DNA of 64,000 nt from Typhlomys cinereus (GCA_023101885.1 JALPQD010000160.1:2947188-3011187), one strand, 5' to 3'; shown: positions 31,184 through 43,231, counted from the first letter of the stretch. Notes: generated from the sequence alone by a model not told the origin. A program made the numbers and translations.

Positions 31184-31196
31184 AAGAAAATATCAG

Positions 31197-31376
31197 ACGA
31201 GGCTTGTAGCTCAGTAGAGTACTGCATAAGGCAGGTGTGATGGTACATGCTAATAATCCCCACACTTAGGAGGTAGAGGAAGGAGAATCAGAAGTTCAAG
31301 ATCATCCTTGGTTATAGAGTGACTTTGAAACCAGCTTGGGATACATGAGACCCTGTCTCAAAAAAAAAAAAAAAAT
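31197..31376 (+). mobile_element. ID-B1 composite SINE
   Basis: ID-like GAGGCTTGTAGCTCAGTAGA head joined to a B1 body (ACACTTAGGAGGTAGAGGAA ... GAGACCCTGTCTC) and a poly(A) tail. Confidence 0.75.
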
Positions 31377-31379
31377 AGA

Positions 31380-32500
31380 AAAGGAAAACATTCAGCAATA
31401 ATAGCATGATTCTATGCAGCAAAGCAAAAAGTAGAAGCAAGTGGTACTGATGACAAGTTGGAGGGATTCTGGTGAGGTAGGAAGGTATAATAAAGTAATT
31501 AATGGCAAAAATAAGTTTGAATCTGGATGTTGTGCTTTAACTCTGGTTGAACTATTGACCTTAAATTAGCCCATTTCTTCATCTGTAAATGGGTAAGGAA
31601 TTCCACCCTCCATAAATCAAATCAGAATGGTATGAAAGCATGTTGGAGCCTGACGTGCACAGTGCAGGTATCTTTTCCATCTACCTAGGACCTCCTCAGC
31701 ATCGCCACAGTGCCCCCTGCCAGCCTGTCTTCCAGGAGCCCGGGCGTCTTGCTCAGTTTGTTGTTTGCACCTGGACTTGCCGTTCTGAAAGTGTAGAGGA
31801 GGGAAGTGCTGGAGAAAGCCTGGAGTCAGTCTGGGAACAAGTCCCAGCACATGTCCCTGTTTGCTTTGTCATCCCGATGCAGTGACCTCATACCAGCAAG
31901 GGAGGAGCAGCAGAGCTTTTCTCCTCCAGATACCAAGGAGGCTTCTGACATCCACTGTTTTTCTTGGCACAACGAGCAGGGCCATGATTTTTGAGGCCTG
32001 AGCTAATCTTGGACGTGAAGAACAGAACCTCCCACAGCTGCCAGACTTTGCTTCTTAGGGAGCTGCCTCGCACTTCTCCAGAGGGCACTGGTGTGGGCAG
32101 GGGAATCCAGGGATATCGCGCCTGCCCTTTGGAGGGCTCTGGAGCACACCACTAGGTTCCCATGTGCTCCCCAATCGTAGTGTTGCCTGAGTGCTGAGTG
32201 TGACCATATCACTTAGCTAGGGAGAGACAGCCTGGGAAGGGGGGTCGCTTTTGATTTGGTCCTTATGGGACTGCAGCTGAGGTTGACAGACTCCAGGGAC
32301 CCCAGTTCCTTCTGCAAGCATTCAGTGAGCGCTTTGAGAGTACCTACTGTGTACCTGGCCTTGGGAAAATGAGCCAGAGACATTTCAAAGGTCAAACAAA
32401 CTCTTATAGTAACCTCAACACAAGGATTCCCCTCATCCCACCTTCTCTGGCACCTCAAGACTGAAGGGTCTTCTTGGTTGGGGGGGAAGCAGTTGGCTTT
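31380..32500. other. Intergenic, no supported gene
   Basis: Overlapping short open frames occur on both strands at 31617-32458 with no familiar protein. A MIR-like antisense piece (CCATTTCTTCATCTGTAAAT) lies near 31570-31592. Confidence 0.5.
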
Positions 32501-32502
32501 TT

Positions 32503-32640
32503 TTTTTTTAGATTTTTTTTTTTTTGAGACAGTCTTACCATGTATTCCAGGCTAACCTTGAATTCTCAATCTTCCTATTTCAGTCTTGTGTGCTGGGGTT
32601 ACAGGTCCACATTATTACATCTGCCTCAGCGCTGAAAAAC
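32503..32640 (-). mobile_element. B1-type SINE, antisense
   Basis: Poly(T), GAGACAGTCTTACCATGTAT, TCCAGGCTAACCTTGAATTC and GCTGGGGTTACAGGTCCACA. Confidence 0.8.
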
Positions 32641-34179
32641 ATTTCATTGCCTCCCAACTTGAGTTTATTAGTTGTTCATTTCCAAGTTTTGATAATCAAA
32701 TGATTACATAGTTTCAGATCAATGTAAGATGACTAATATTACTGGGTTAATATCCAGTAAGAAAAAAATAAAAAATTCAATATTTTAGATGTTCTGTGAA
32801 TCGTGATTTGTCCTAAAATTTGTTTTAAGGATTTAGATGTGAGGTAAGAGCTGGATTTTTCAGGATAAAGCAACAGTTCACAGGCAGAAAAGGAAAAGAC
32901 ATTGTAGGTAGAGGGGGAGAAACAATCTAGATTTAGTCCTGCACCTCCATCCTAAGGCCCCATTGGTTGGATGGTTCACTGGCTTGAGCTCAATGTTTTA
33001 GAGGCTTTGAAGGGTGGAGATGAGAACCGGAAATCTTACGGTTGAAATGTTCCAGTCTTTTCACATTATAGTCTGGAGAAATAGAGACAGGAAATCCCAG
33101 TGCAGTCTCCTTGTTCCCATGGGCAAGAAGGGAAGAATACAGCAAAGTTTAAGCCACAATGTTGCCCCAGAGCTGGCCTGAGCCTCCCTCCCACCCTGCC
33201 TGCCCCACCCTTAGCTCCAGAGCAAACCATTTAATTTTGTATGATTTTAAAAAATTGGCTCATCTCATAAATGTTCCAGAGTTGGAACAGGCTGTGCCAC
33301 GGTTGAAATAACCTGCTCAATAAATAAACAAGGCAGACCGTGGAGCTGGGGAAAGCACAAGACAGGTCTCCACCAGGCCCAAGGAGTCCAGCAAGACCGA
33401 CCTGAGTCTGGGTCCCTGCTGCTTCCTGTCTTGCAGGAGAAGTTGGATGGGGGGTGCCTTCCAGCTCTCTGCTCTGAGCAAGTTGTTCAGAGAGAACAGC
33501 AGTGCTTTTCTTTCCACGAAGGGCGAGACCAGGAGCTGGGACAAGGGGAAACACTTGAAACCATTGATCAGTGTCACAGATACAAGTGTCAACTTGACAG
33601 TTGAGGGTTCCAGCCCTGATCACATTTGTAAAGAATTAGTAGTTGAGCCCTCAAGCAATCCTGCAGGAAATCGTCTAATTGATGAGGAAGTCCCAACCCA
33701 TGGTGGGTGAGACTAGCTACCGGGCAGGCGGAAAACATGGAGGGAGCTGGTTAAGGAAGCTGGCGTTCCTCGGTGTACTTGGCCAGACATGCTGGTGTGG
33801 TACGAGGGGTTGCTCCTTTCTCAGCAGTCCTGTGGATATAGGGATACGGCTCGGCCAGCTCCCTCGGCCTCTGTGGTTGGCATGAGCTCTCTTAAGGTAG
33901 ATAAGGAACTCCAAACAAGAATCTGTAAACCGAAGTAAAATCCCTGGCTCCGATAAGTTGTTTTGTCCTGAATTTATCAGCAGCGTGCAGAGTAACTGCA
34001 TCAGTCAGCCATTCACTTGTTCAAACATCAGACATTTCCCACATGTCCCAAATGTAGCCGCTGCACTATCCCTCTCTCAAGGTGCATCAAGGATTAGGAG
34101 GGAGGATGACAGTTCCTTGCATATACGACCTCTTGGCCGCTCTGCAGTCTTCATTGCCTTTGTTCCTACCACCGAGATG
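32641..34179. other. Intergenic, no supported gene
   Basis: Unique-looking sequence. The open frames at 33231-33623 and 33447-33710 overlap on opposite strands and encode nothing I recognise. No clear promoter or RNA gene. Confidence 0.5.
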
Positions 34180-34430
34180 GCCAAGGCCGCCCTCTCTTCT
34201 GCTCTTCAGTCTCAGCTTAAATGTCATTTTTCCATTTGATACACAGTATCTAAAGGTTCCCTTGCTCTTCCCCTCTCTTTCCTCTGAGACCTCATGGCCT
34301 CCATAGAATGGACAGTATTGTTTGTAAGTGTATATCACCCTGCTTATTTAGTCATTTGCTTTCCATCTTCCTGACTGGAATATAAACTGTCTAGAGGCAT
34401 GAGCTGTGCTTGTTTTTATCACTTCTGGAC
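34180..34430 (+). repeat. L2 3' end
   Basis: CTTCAGTCTCAGCTTAAATG, then CTGACTGGAATATAAACTGT and CTAGAGGCATGAGCTGTGCT match the order of an L2 tail. Confidence 0.7.
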
Positions 34431-34437
34431 TCATATT

Positions 34438-34530
34438 TTTTTTGTCTTTTGTGACAGGGTCTCATGTCTTAGGTAGCCCAGGCTGGCCTAGAGTTCAACA
34501 TGCACTTCTCAAATGTTTGTACACGCAAGT
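34438..34530 (-). mobile_element. B1-type SINE, antisense, partial
   Basis: GTGACAGGGTCTCATGTCTT, AGGTAGCCCAGGCTGGCCTA and GAGTTCAACATGCACTTCTC. Confidence 0.75.
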
Positions 34531-34539
34531 GCAGCAACA

Positions 34540-34953
34540 TGTTCTGGTGACCTTCTTATTTTTGTCTTAATCTTAATGTTTTCATTTACTTAAAAGATTC
34601 AAGACTAAAACAAAGATCTCCAGTGTGCTCTCATCCCATTCCGTTTCTCTCTATGCATGTGCATGTCTGTGTACTTATTTTCTCTCTTGGAACTATTCGA
34701 AAGTAAGTTGCAGTGCAGTCATTAAATGTCTTTACCTTTAAATACTTTTGTGTAAATTTCTCAAGAACACATATTTTATATAAATCATGGAAATTAACAT
34801 GGATATAATTTGTTATTTGATATACAATTCATATATTAAAATTTATCTAATTCTCTCAATATTCTAAATAGAATTTTTTGGCTGGTCCAGGAAGCAATCA
34901 GATTATACATTCCATTTATTCTTTATCTCTTCAGTTTTTAGCTTAAAATACTT
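34540..34953 (+). repeat. Ancient L1M 3' region, left part
   Basis: AAGTAAGTTGCAGTGCAGTC, TTTCTCAAGAACACATATTT, ATGGAAATTAACATGGATAT and TTGGCTGGTCCAGGAAGCAA follow an old L1 3' region in order, then stop at an LTR. Confidence 0.75.
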
Positions 34954-35344
34954 TGTTAGTGTCACAGTTATTCTTTCCGCTCCTGTGAGACACCACTCAA
35001 GCTCAAGCAACTAAGGGGAGAAAAGGGAGATTTATTTGACTTACAGTTGCAGAGGGGAGGTGCCGTCTGCTGTGGTGGGAAGAGGCGTGGCAGGGGGCAG
35101 AAGCTGGAGGCGGCTGAAATCACTGTAGACATCACGGAGACTGAGAGCTCAAGTGCAGACTGTCATAGCAGATTACTAGTGGGAGGGAGAGCGGGGTAAC
35201 CAACCTCCAGGCCCACCCTGTGACATGCCTTCCTCCAGCCAGGCTCCAGCCCCTAAAGGTGCCGTGACCTTCCTAAGTACTAACATCAGCCACAGGTACA
35301 GACACGTGAGCCTGTAGGCGACAATTTGCATTCAAATCATGACA
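34954..35344 (-). mobile_element. MaLR-type LTR inserted in an L1M
   Basis: Begins TGTTAGTGTCACAGTTATTC and ends ATTCAAATCATGACA. Internal AAGGGAGATTTATTTGACTT and CAGGCCCACCCTGTGACATG are MaLR-like. It interrupts the flanking L1M, so it is the younger of the two. Confidence 0.75.
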
Positions 35345-35620
35345 CTCAGCCTTCTTGGTCTTCTGTGACATTGATACTTGTGGAGAATGCAGGCCAGCTG
35401 TTCTCTAGCATGCTCCTTGGTTTGGGTTATGTTCAGGTCAAGCATTTGCAGGCAGGAATCCCAGAGGCTATGCTGTGTTCTCAATGAGGGAGTACTTTGG
35501 AGCCGTGTGATGTCTCTTGTCTCAGAAATGGTGATAATAACTGGTTCCTTGATTAAGGAGTTATCTGCCAGATTCTCGCTATGAAGTTTCTTTTCCCTTT
35601 GTAATATAGTTAATAAATAA
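35345..35620 (+). repeat. Ancient L1M 3' region, right part
   Basis: TGACATTGATACTTGTGGAG, GAATGCAGGCCAGCTGTTCT and TTCTTTTCCCTTTGTAATAT continue the L1M from where the LTR split it. Confidence 0.75.
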
Positions 35621-35624
35621 ATGA

Positions 35625-35850
35625 GTGAGAGATTTTATTTATTTATGTATTTGAGCGAGAGAGAGAGAGAGAGAGAGAGCGCTCACAAGTATATAGTCAC
35701 AGTGAGCGTATAGAAGTCAGAGGAACTCTGGGGATGCATTGGTTCTCTTCTTCCACCATGAGGACTGTAGGGATCAAGCTCGGGTCTCCGGGTTTGTTCT
35801 CAGGTGCTGCAGGCGCTGAGCTGTCTTGCTGGTCCCTCACCAACCTTTTG
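35625..35850 (-). mobile_element. Type C SINE with (GA)n
   Basis: GAGAGAGAGAGAGAGAGAGA tract, TTGGTTCTCTTCTTCCACCA and GCGCTGAGCTGTCTTGCTGG. Confidence 0.75.
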
Positions 35851-36129
35851 TGATCAGTGATGAGTCTTGACAGTTGCAAGTGAGAGGTCAGCATTCTGAT
35901 TTTAATGCTGATGTCTGATTTTCATGATGATAGGATGGAATGGAAGGAAGGAGGGAAATAGAAAAATCTAAGTCTGCAAATAGTTTCTTAGAAGTCTGTT
36001 GAGCTAGGAGTTACTGACTTTCTAACCTGGCTAAATAAAAGTTAGAGAATCACATGGGATTGGCATGATAAAGAGATGTTCATTCCTATGGAGACATGAC
36101 TTCCATTTTTCCAGTTCTCATTCATTCGC

Positions 36130-36300
36130 AAAGCCTCCATCGGCCACGACAACTCCGTAGGAGCAGCGTATTATTGCCTCCAATTTACAGACAAGGAGAG
36201 TAAGATTCAGAAAGCTTAAGGCATTCACTTAAAGCCATAGACCTTGGAAATGGAAGAGTCCATTCCAACCCATCTGCTGGGCCCCAAAGCCTGTGCTGCT
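36130..36300 (+). repeat. MIR element
   Basis: ATTATTGCCTCCAATTTACA, GACAAGGAGAGTAAGATTCA and CCCAAAGCCTGTGCTGCTTT follow the MIR consensus. Confidence 0.8.
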
Positions 36301-36825
36301 TTCTGTTGAAGCGGCTCTGGGCTGTGTCAGGGCGGGGCTGTGTTCAAGGGGGGGGATAAGACTGGGGCTCTGAGTCCTGCAAAGAGACCGGCGAGGGGTA
36401 CAGTTATGTTACGGCACTGGCCACGGTGTCCTTGACTTTCCGACACCACCGTAACTCCTGTCCCCTCTGCCGGGGCTCCCTTCAACCCAGGTGGCAGAAC
36501 CTTCTCCAGACGTTGACTCATCAGTTCCTTTGGCCAAGTGTGGCTGCATCCCCTGTGCTCAGAAAGGCAGGAAACTGCTGGTCTTTTAGAAAATCTTTTA
36601 ACAATAACCTTGATTAAGGGGATTTTCCAGTTAACTCTGGAGAATTTCAGTTAACCAGTAGGTTGGTTGTACTTTATTTTTGCTTTTTTTTGAGTGGGGG
36701 CATTTGCAAAGGTATCATCCATATGAACTGCTTTTATAGTGATTTTCATTATCCAGAAAATTCAGTTAAATAAGCATTCCCCTTTAGGATAAACTAAAAG
36801 TCATAGAACTACTGAGTTATGAGGG

Positions 36826-36960
36826 CCTTGGGAATTATTTCATTGTACAGATGAGGAAACTAAGGTATGATGAAGGGGTGGAGCCTATTCAGGTTATACA
36901 GTTCATTGCCGGCATAACCAGAACCCGGCACTCCCAGCTTAAAGCACTTGCTGCCACATC
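36826..36960 (+). repeat. MIR element
   Basis: GTACAGATGAGGAAACTAAG, TATTCAGGTTATACAGTTCA and CCAGAACCCGGCACTCCCAG. Confidence 0.75.
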
Positions 36961-37767
36961 TAGAGTTATTACAAAGCAGGAAATCTTCACGTGTTAAGTT
37001 ACCTTGTAAGCAAAGTTGAACCCGCACCCTCGTTTGGCTTGCATATTACTTTAAAAGTTAGAGAATTCCTTGCAAGAATCCAAATGTGATGTTTCTTTTG
37101 AAACCGTGGAAAATCTGCTCACAGTGGGCCTGAAATGAAAGAAGGGTTTGAATAGCAGTAACTGCTTTAGACTAGGCACCTGGCATCTAACTGGGGCTCC
37201 CTTCCCGAGCCCCATTCTCTGCTCCTCCCCGCCTTGCTCCCTGACACTGTCTGTACACCTGCCCTGCCTCACTCATTCCAAGACCTGTCAGGCCCCACTA
37301 AGCGCTGGAATTTGGTCCGTCTGGTTTCTGGTGAAGAGCATTTCTTAGTTAATTGGAAAAAAGCAAGGACGCAACAGTGAGCAAGAGTGAAAAGTAGGGG
37401 CGATAATACATCAAGAACCAGAAAGTTACGTGACCATCAGGGCTGAGAGTCAGGGTCGGAAAGAGATGGCTGCCAGAGAAAGCGTTCCCAGAGGAGGTAC
37501 GGACATGATTTGGTGCCTGCGTGGAGGTGGGAGGAGAAGAAAAAAGAAGATAAAGTTGATGGAACTAGCAGTATTGTTGGGGCTTGAGATTCAGATGTGA
37601 CTTGGTGAGGGAATATTGTCGTGAACTATTGTATGCTGTCCATCTAAAAATCAACGAACAAGATCTGTGGACTCAAAAGAAGCAAACAAGGCCACTTCCC
37701 TTAACAGAGAACATTTGAAAGGTGCCTCCTCCCGAGCTGTCTCATTCAGTCATATGACGAAGGTGTT
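36961..37767. other. Intergenic, no supported gene
   Basis: Unique-looking DNA with a purine-rich stretch at about 37525-37555. Nothing recognisable as coding. Confidence 0.5.
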
Positions 37768-38047
37768 TTTTTAAATTTATTTATTTTGCATGTGTGTATT
37801 GTGTATATGTGTGTGTATCAGAGGGCAATGTGTGTCCCTGTGGAGAGCCAAGGGTGACTTTGAGAATCATCCTGCATTGCTTCTACCTTCTTTTTGCTTC
37901 ACTCTGGGATTTCCCAGACTCTGTCTACTGGCGCTGGAAGTACAGACACCACCTTTTCCACCTGGCGTTTTTTATGTGGGACCTGGGATGCAAACTCAGG
38001 ATCTTCTGCTTGTGAGGCAGTCTTAACCCCTGAGCCATCTCTCCAGT
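37768..38047 (-). mobile_element. Type B SINE
   Basis: GTCCCTGTGGAGAGCCAAGG, GGGATTTCCCAGACTCTGTC and CCTGAGCCATCTCTCCAGTC. Confidence 0.88.
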
Positions 38048-38244
38048 CGGAGGAAGTTTTTTTTGATTTTTTTTTTAAATTACCATCCTCAATAAAGTAG
38101 GATCTCAGAGAGGTGAAAGTTGAAAAACTGTTAAGTTGAATTTGAACGCCAATGCAGAGCCTGTCCACCATGCAGGTAATGAACCAGAAAGGAGCCTTAA
38201 GGGACCTCCAGACCCTCAGAATGCAGCCTCCCCTGTCCACTTAG

Positions 38245-38590
38245 GGAGTTGTGACAATATTGCCAGCCTGACATCTAAGAGGCTAGCCTCTGGCCACACC
38301 TGAGAGCGAAAGCGAACCTGAAGATTAAGGTTGGCTTCTGGGCGTGCCTGTGGGGTTTGTCTTGACTGCATTGATTGATGTAGGAAGAATCAGCCTAAAA
38401 ATGGGCAGCACCATTCCCTGGACTGCATAAAGTGGGGAAAACCAGCTGAGCAGTGCAAACAAGCACACGTTGACTCCTTGCTCTCTGCTCTTGCTGTGGA
38501 TGTAATAAGAACAGCTGCTTCAAACTCCTGCCCCTGTACCTTCCCCACGACAATGCGCTTTAATCTGGAAGTGGAAGCTAAATTCTCCCT
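38245..38590 (+). mobile_element. Rodent LTR-like dispersed repeat, copy 1
   Basis: TGCCTGTGGGGTTTGTCTTG, ACTGCATTGATTGATGTAGG, GGGCAGCACCATTCCCTGGA and CTTTAATCTGGAAGTGGAAG match a dispersed repeat I know from mouse-related rodents. I cannot give its family name with certainty. Confidence 0.6.
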
Positions 38591-38699
38591 TAAGTTTACT
38601 TGCCAGATACTTTGTCACTGCAACTAGAAAAGAGACTACAAAGGAGTGAGGGACTTGCTCATACAAAGACTTTTGTTTTCCTTTTCTTTTCCCCAGTTT

Positions 38700-39000
38700 T
38701 CCTGTGTATGGTAGTGCATGTGTGTGTGTGTGGGGGGGGGTGCACGTGCATGCGAGTGTGCATGTGGAGGTCTGATGTTGACATCGGAAATCATCCTTGA
38801 TCCCTCTTCCGCCTTATCCTCTAGAGGCTGGGTCTCTAAACCCAGAACTGGCCTGCTGGAATAGTCTGGCTGGCCAGTTTGCTCTGGGGATTTCCAGACT
38901 GGAATCACGGGCAGGCTACTGCGTGGGCTCTGGAGATCTGAACTCTGCTTCTTTGCTTGCACTGTAAGCGCTTTAGCCAGCAAGTCATCTCCCTGGCCCA
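38700..39000 (-). mobile_element. Type C SINE, diverged
   Basis: GCATGTGGAGGTCTGATGTT, GGAGATCTGAACTCTGCTTC and GTCATCTCCCTGGCCC, with a G run and TG repeats in the tail. Confidence 0.6.
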
Positions 39001-40259
39001 CAAAGACATCTTTTTTTTGTTTTTTAAAGCACAGATTGTTTAAAATAATAAGGCCCATCCAAGACACAGGAAAGAGAGGAAGAAAGGAGTAAAGGTCTGG
39101 TTGGGATGCGGTGAGCAGTGGGAGATGGACTTACGACTAGGACCTCTGAGCCGGGGTTTTTGACCTGGGGCGCTGAAGGAACTGCACAAACCTGGAATCA
39201 CAAGTAGGTTTAATGGCTTCGTACGCAGCTAGATTTGCTGGATACACTTTCCAGGGAACATGGCATGGAGACAGACACTCGTCTCCCTCGAGGGTCTTGG
39301 ACACAAAGGCACAATCTATCCTAGGTCCTTGTCATTGTTTTCTACACCCTTGCCTAGGAATCCATTTTCACTAGATCCTTTTGCTCTACCAGGGGGAAGA
39401 GAAATCCCTGCTTCTGAAAGGCTATTTTTAGGCAGGCCCTGCCTGGTGACTCCCCGCAGTGGCCGGGCTGCAGCAGGCCCCCAGGGGTGCCCGCGCCCCG
39501 GTGAGGACAAGTGGTGCGCGGGAGGGGCCTGCAGGCGCAAGCGGATGTCACAGCTTACCTCAGAGCCCGAATTAGAAGCCCGAAGAAAAAAATCACAGCA
39601 GGAAATAATGTGGTGCCTAAAATAGAAACATCAACTGGGAGAGAGACCGAGGAGTAGGTGGCATTTGAGGCTTTTGTTGCGAGCCGCCGCCAGGCAGCAT
39701 GTTGGAGGCGTGAGGGTGCAACAGGAGCGGTCAGAAAGAAGTGGCTGTGGGAGGAAGGGGCTCGTGACGGGTAATATGAGGGGCCAGGGGCCTCGCTCAT
39801 CCCTCTCTCCCCTCCTCCGCAGCCCACGCCTCTCTCCTTCCTCTCCCATTTGTCGTCCCTCTTTCTTCTCATTGTCCCCCCACCACGTTCCCTGCTGTTC
39901 CTCCACCCCCTCCTTTTCCTCCTTCCCCTACGAAGCCCTCAGTTTCTCCCTGACTAGACTTTGCACCGTCCTGGGCATCCAGATGGAGCTTTTTCTGGCA
40001 GCAGCAAGGTGAGCCTTCTCTGCCACACTGCGTCAGCACTCTCCTCATCTTCTTTCACCTTCCCTCCTTTTTGAGGAAGGCCAGCAGGGCCAGGATGCCT
40101 CCCGCCATGCATTGCCAGGGGAGGGTTTGGCAGGAAGCAGAGCTTTGCCAGCAATCCCGGGCTGGCCCTCCCTTTACCTTGGTACCAACCCACAGCCAGA
40201 GCTCTCAAAAATGTCCCTGACAGAGTTGTAGGGTTTACCAAGCCAGGGCAAATGACAAG
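39001..40259. other. Intergenic, moderately GC-rich, no supported gene
   Basis: 39440-39560 and 39660-39780 are GC-rich with scattered CpGs (GTTGCGAGCCGCCGCCAGGC). Several short frames overlap, none familiar. A regulatory element is possible but unproven. Confidence 0.4.
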
Positions 40260-40405
40260 GACTAAAATTACAAGGGACAGCATTTACAGAGCATTTATAC
40301 TAATGGTACACAGACACGGCACTAACCCTAACACAGAGGTACTGTCATCCCCATTGCAGGCGGGGATGCTGAGACACAAAGAGGAATCAATGAGGCGGGC
40401 TCATA
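40260..40405 (+). repeat. MIR element
   Basis: AGCATTTACAGAGCATTTAT, ACTGTCATCCCCATTGCAGG and GGGATGCTGAGACACAAAGA. Confidence 0.75.
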
Positions 40406-40589
40406 GGGTACGAGGGCCAGGGAGTTTTGGCCTTTCTTCCTCTCCTAGCTGAGACGCGCCTCCCAGCTTAGTGCTCTTGAGCTTAAACTGAGCTTCTTGA
40501 CTTAGTATTCTCTTTTCTGCTCTGCTTTCTAAAAGTGTGCCCAAACAAACAAACAAAACAAAAATGAAGCCCTTCTACTGATTCTCCTT

Positions 40590-40787
40590 AGTTACACGTG
40601 CATGCACAAGTACAGGCATGTGGAAGTCAGAGGACAACACAGGTGTTGGTTCTCTCCCTCCCATCTTACCACAGGTGCACTGGATTGCAGATCCGCACTG
40701 CTGAGCCTCACCTTTATGTGGGTTCTAGGGATTCAAACTCAGGGGTCTCATGTTTGTAGGGCAAACACTGAGCCATTGCCCCAGCCC
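40590..40787 (-). mobile_element. Type C SINE
   Basis: ATGTGGAAGTCAGAGGACAA, GGTTCTCTCCCTCCCATCTT and ACTGAGCCATTGCCCCAGCC. Confidence 0.75.
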
Positions 40788-41102
40788 TTCCTTTGTGGAC
40801 TTTAAACACATACATTTTAAGGTAGTTGGAATCAACGTCATATTTTCTTGTATCTTGGCAAATATCAGGGCATACCTGATGCATGTTGCTATAATTCTGT
40901 GGTAGAACAGATGGGTCAGAAGGCATAAACATAAACATTTGGTCACATATTGAAGTTGACAAGTTTGTTTAAGCCTTGCTGTGCGATGAAAAGTAGAAAT
41001 GCAGTGAAAACAGGCTCTCATAGAATAGCTAGCAGCATAATTAGTGCAGTCTTTGGATGATTTAGTAACAGATATTGTGTGACTTTAAAATGTTCACACC
41101 TG

Positions 41103-41385
41103 AGCTGGAGAGATGGATCAGGGATTAAGACTCTTCCTCGAAAGCAGAAGGTCCTGAGTTCAGAACCCAGGTCCCGCACGAGGCTGAAACCACTGTGGTC
41201 TGTACATGTGGCTCTGGTGGGTGGAGCCTGGGAAATCCCAGAGCCAAGCAAGAATGAGGTAGAATGGATCCAGGTTGATTCCTGAAATCACCTTTGGTCC
41301 TCCACAGGGACACACAGGGCCCTCACACACACACATACACACACACACAAAAGAAAAAAAACAAATAAATATTTAAAGTGCTTAT
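41103..41385 (+). mobile_element. Type B SINE
   Basis: GAGCTGGAGAGATGGATCAG head, GGGAAATCCCAGAGCCAAGC and TCCTCCACAGGGACACACAG. Confidence 0.88.
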
Positions 41386-41637
41386 ACCTGCTATCTTAGA
41401 CCAATTCCATTTTTAATTCTATTTAACTTAAATGGTTAAATAACTCATGAAGAAAATCAAGACCCTCTTCTTACCAGAATAACATATAACGATTTAAACT
41501 GATGGTATGAAGACTCTAATAACATGATAGGACTAGAAGAACATGCAGTCAAATGAAAAAACATAAATTGTGTATATTCTAGGATCATAGTTGTATAAAA
41601 AGAAATTATGAATAAGTACTAGGAAATGATTTCAGTG
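41386..41637. other. Intergenic A/T-rich spacer
   Basis: No recognised feature. Confidence 0.5.
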
Positions 41638-41800
41638 GGCCAGAAAGATGGTTCAGTAGGTACAGAAGGCTGCACGCCGAAGACCACACGGTGGAAGGAA
41701 AGAACTGACTTCCAAAAGTTCCAAAAGTTCCTCTGACTTCCACACATGGCACATCCGCTCACTCTCCCTACTTCAAATGAATAACTAGAATATTTTTAAA
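41638..41800 (+). mobile_element. Type C SINE
   Basis: GGGCCAGAAAGATGGTTCAG head, GGAAAGAACTGACTTCCAAA and CTGACTTCCACACATGGCAC. Confidence 0.7.
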
Positions 41801-41959
41801 GGTTTTTTTTTTTAAGTGGATATGCATTGGGACCTTTGTAGTTTTTCTTTTTCTTCCTTCTATACAATATGGTTTATTTCTATAATAAAATTGTATTTGT
41901 TTTAAGGATGCAAAATGCATGGGAATTATCAAAGAACTGTACTTTCCTTATGCTCTCTG

Positions 41960-42070
41960 GAATTGTTTTTTGAGACAGGTCTTGTTGTAGACTAGGCTAG
42001 CCTGAAACTTGTAGTGATCCTCCTGGCTCAGCCTCCCAATGCTGGGACTACAGGGTTAAGCCCCCATGAC
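41960..42070 (-). mobile_element. B1-type SINE, antisense
   Basis: TTTTTTGAGACAGGTCTTGT, ACTAGGCTAGCCTGAAACTT and CTCAGCCTCCCAATGCTGGG. Confidence 0.8.
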
Positions 42071-42344
42071 AGGCTTCTGAGTTTCTATCGATGGCTCTCA
42101 AGTCATACAGTTCTGATATTGTATATTTTCTGTTGGTCAAGAGACTGTCCATTATTCGAGCCGAGTGTGACTACATATCTGTTATCCCAGCTGCTCCGCA
42201 GGTTGTGGAGGATTTGGGGCTGACATGGGCCCCACAATAGATGACACCTCCAAATACCGTAGTCACACTAGACACTGGACAAATCAGACTAGCTTTGTGT
42301 CTGTCATGTGCTTTCTCTCTCTCTCTGTGCCTAATGTTTTTTCT

Positions 42345-42633
42345 TTTAATTTTTTTCTTTTATTTATTCAATTGTGCGTGTGTGCGTGTGTGTATGTATG
42401 AGTGTGTGTGTATGTGTGTAGAACCACGGGCGAATTTGGGAACCACCATGGACTGCCTCCACCTCCACCTCTTATTTACTCTGCCCCGGGATTCACAGGC
42501 TCCACCCTACCAGGACCAGAAACGCAGGCCGCCCCCGCTTCCACCCGGCATCTATATGTGGGGTCTAGGATCCGAACTCAGGACCTTCTGCCTGAAGGCA
42601 GAGGCTTAACCCCTGAGCCACCTCTCCAGCCCC
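42345..42633 (-). mobile_element. Type A SINE with TSD
   Basis: TTTTATTTATTCAATTGTGC tail and GAGCCACCTCTCCAGCCCC head. TSD TGTGCCTAAT at 42326-42335 and 42636-42645. Confidence 0.93.
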
Positions 42634-42649
42634 TATGTGCCTAATTTCT

Positions 42650-43198
42650 GTAGTAAAAATTATCTTTAACACTGAAAGATGGAAATCATCAAAGGACTGT
42701 GCTTCTTTCTCCTCTTTGTATAACTTTTAAGACAGTCTGACTATGTAGCCCTGAGAGCAGTTTGAAGTAGAAAGCAGAGTGTGTGGATCTGTACAGACAC
42801 AATCTTTTGGCTTGGTGTCCTTCTGGGAAGTAGACCATTCCCAGCTTGGGAGTTCTGGGACCAGATGTTTAGGGAAATGGCTTCTTTTCTCGTCCTTCCC
42901 TTGAGAACCCGCATGCCAGCCGGACTCTCATTCTTTGTCGTAGGAACCGGAATGCTGAGCACGTGGGAGGGTCCTGCAGTGGCACTTTGCCCATTCTGCA
43001 GCACTGAGGCGTGGTTGGAAGCTGATCCTCTGCTAGTTTGGGAGTTCTTTGAAGGCCTAACAAGGAATGAGTGAGTAACTAAGTATAAGCATGAAGAAAG
43101 CCATTATGTGGGAGATGCTGTAGTGTTTGACTGAACCCATGAAGTAAGTCAGCCTGACAGTCACTAGAAGTATACTGTGAGGTCATCTATCTGGATGA

Positions 43199-43231
<33 letters not shown>

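Noticed and set aside
30565..31263. 232-codon open frame on the - strand, the longest in the window
   Set aside because: It runs through two antisense SINEs and their CA tracts (runs of valine-cysteine and the recurring GLTPEPPLQ-type wording found in every SINE copy). It is a by-product of the repeats.
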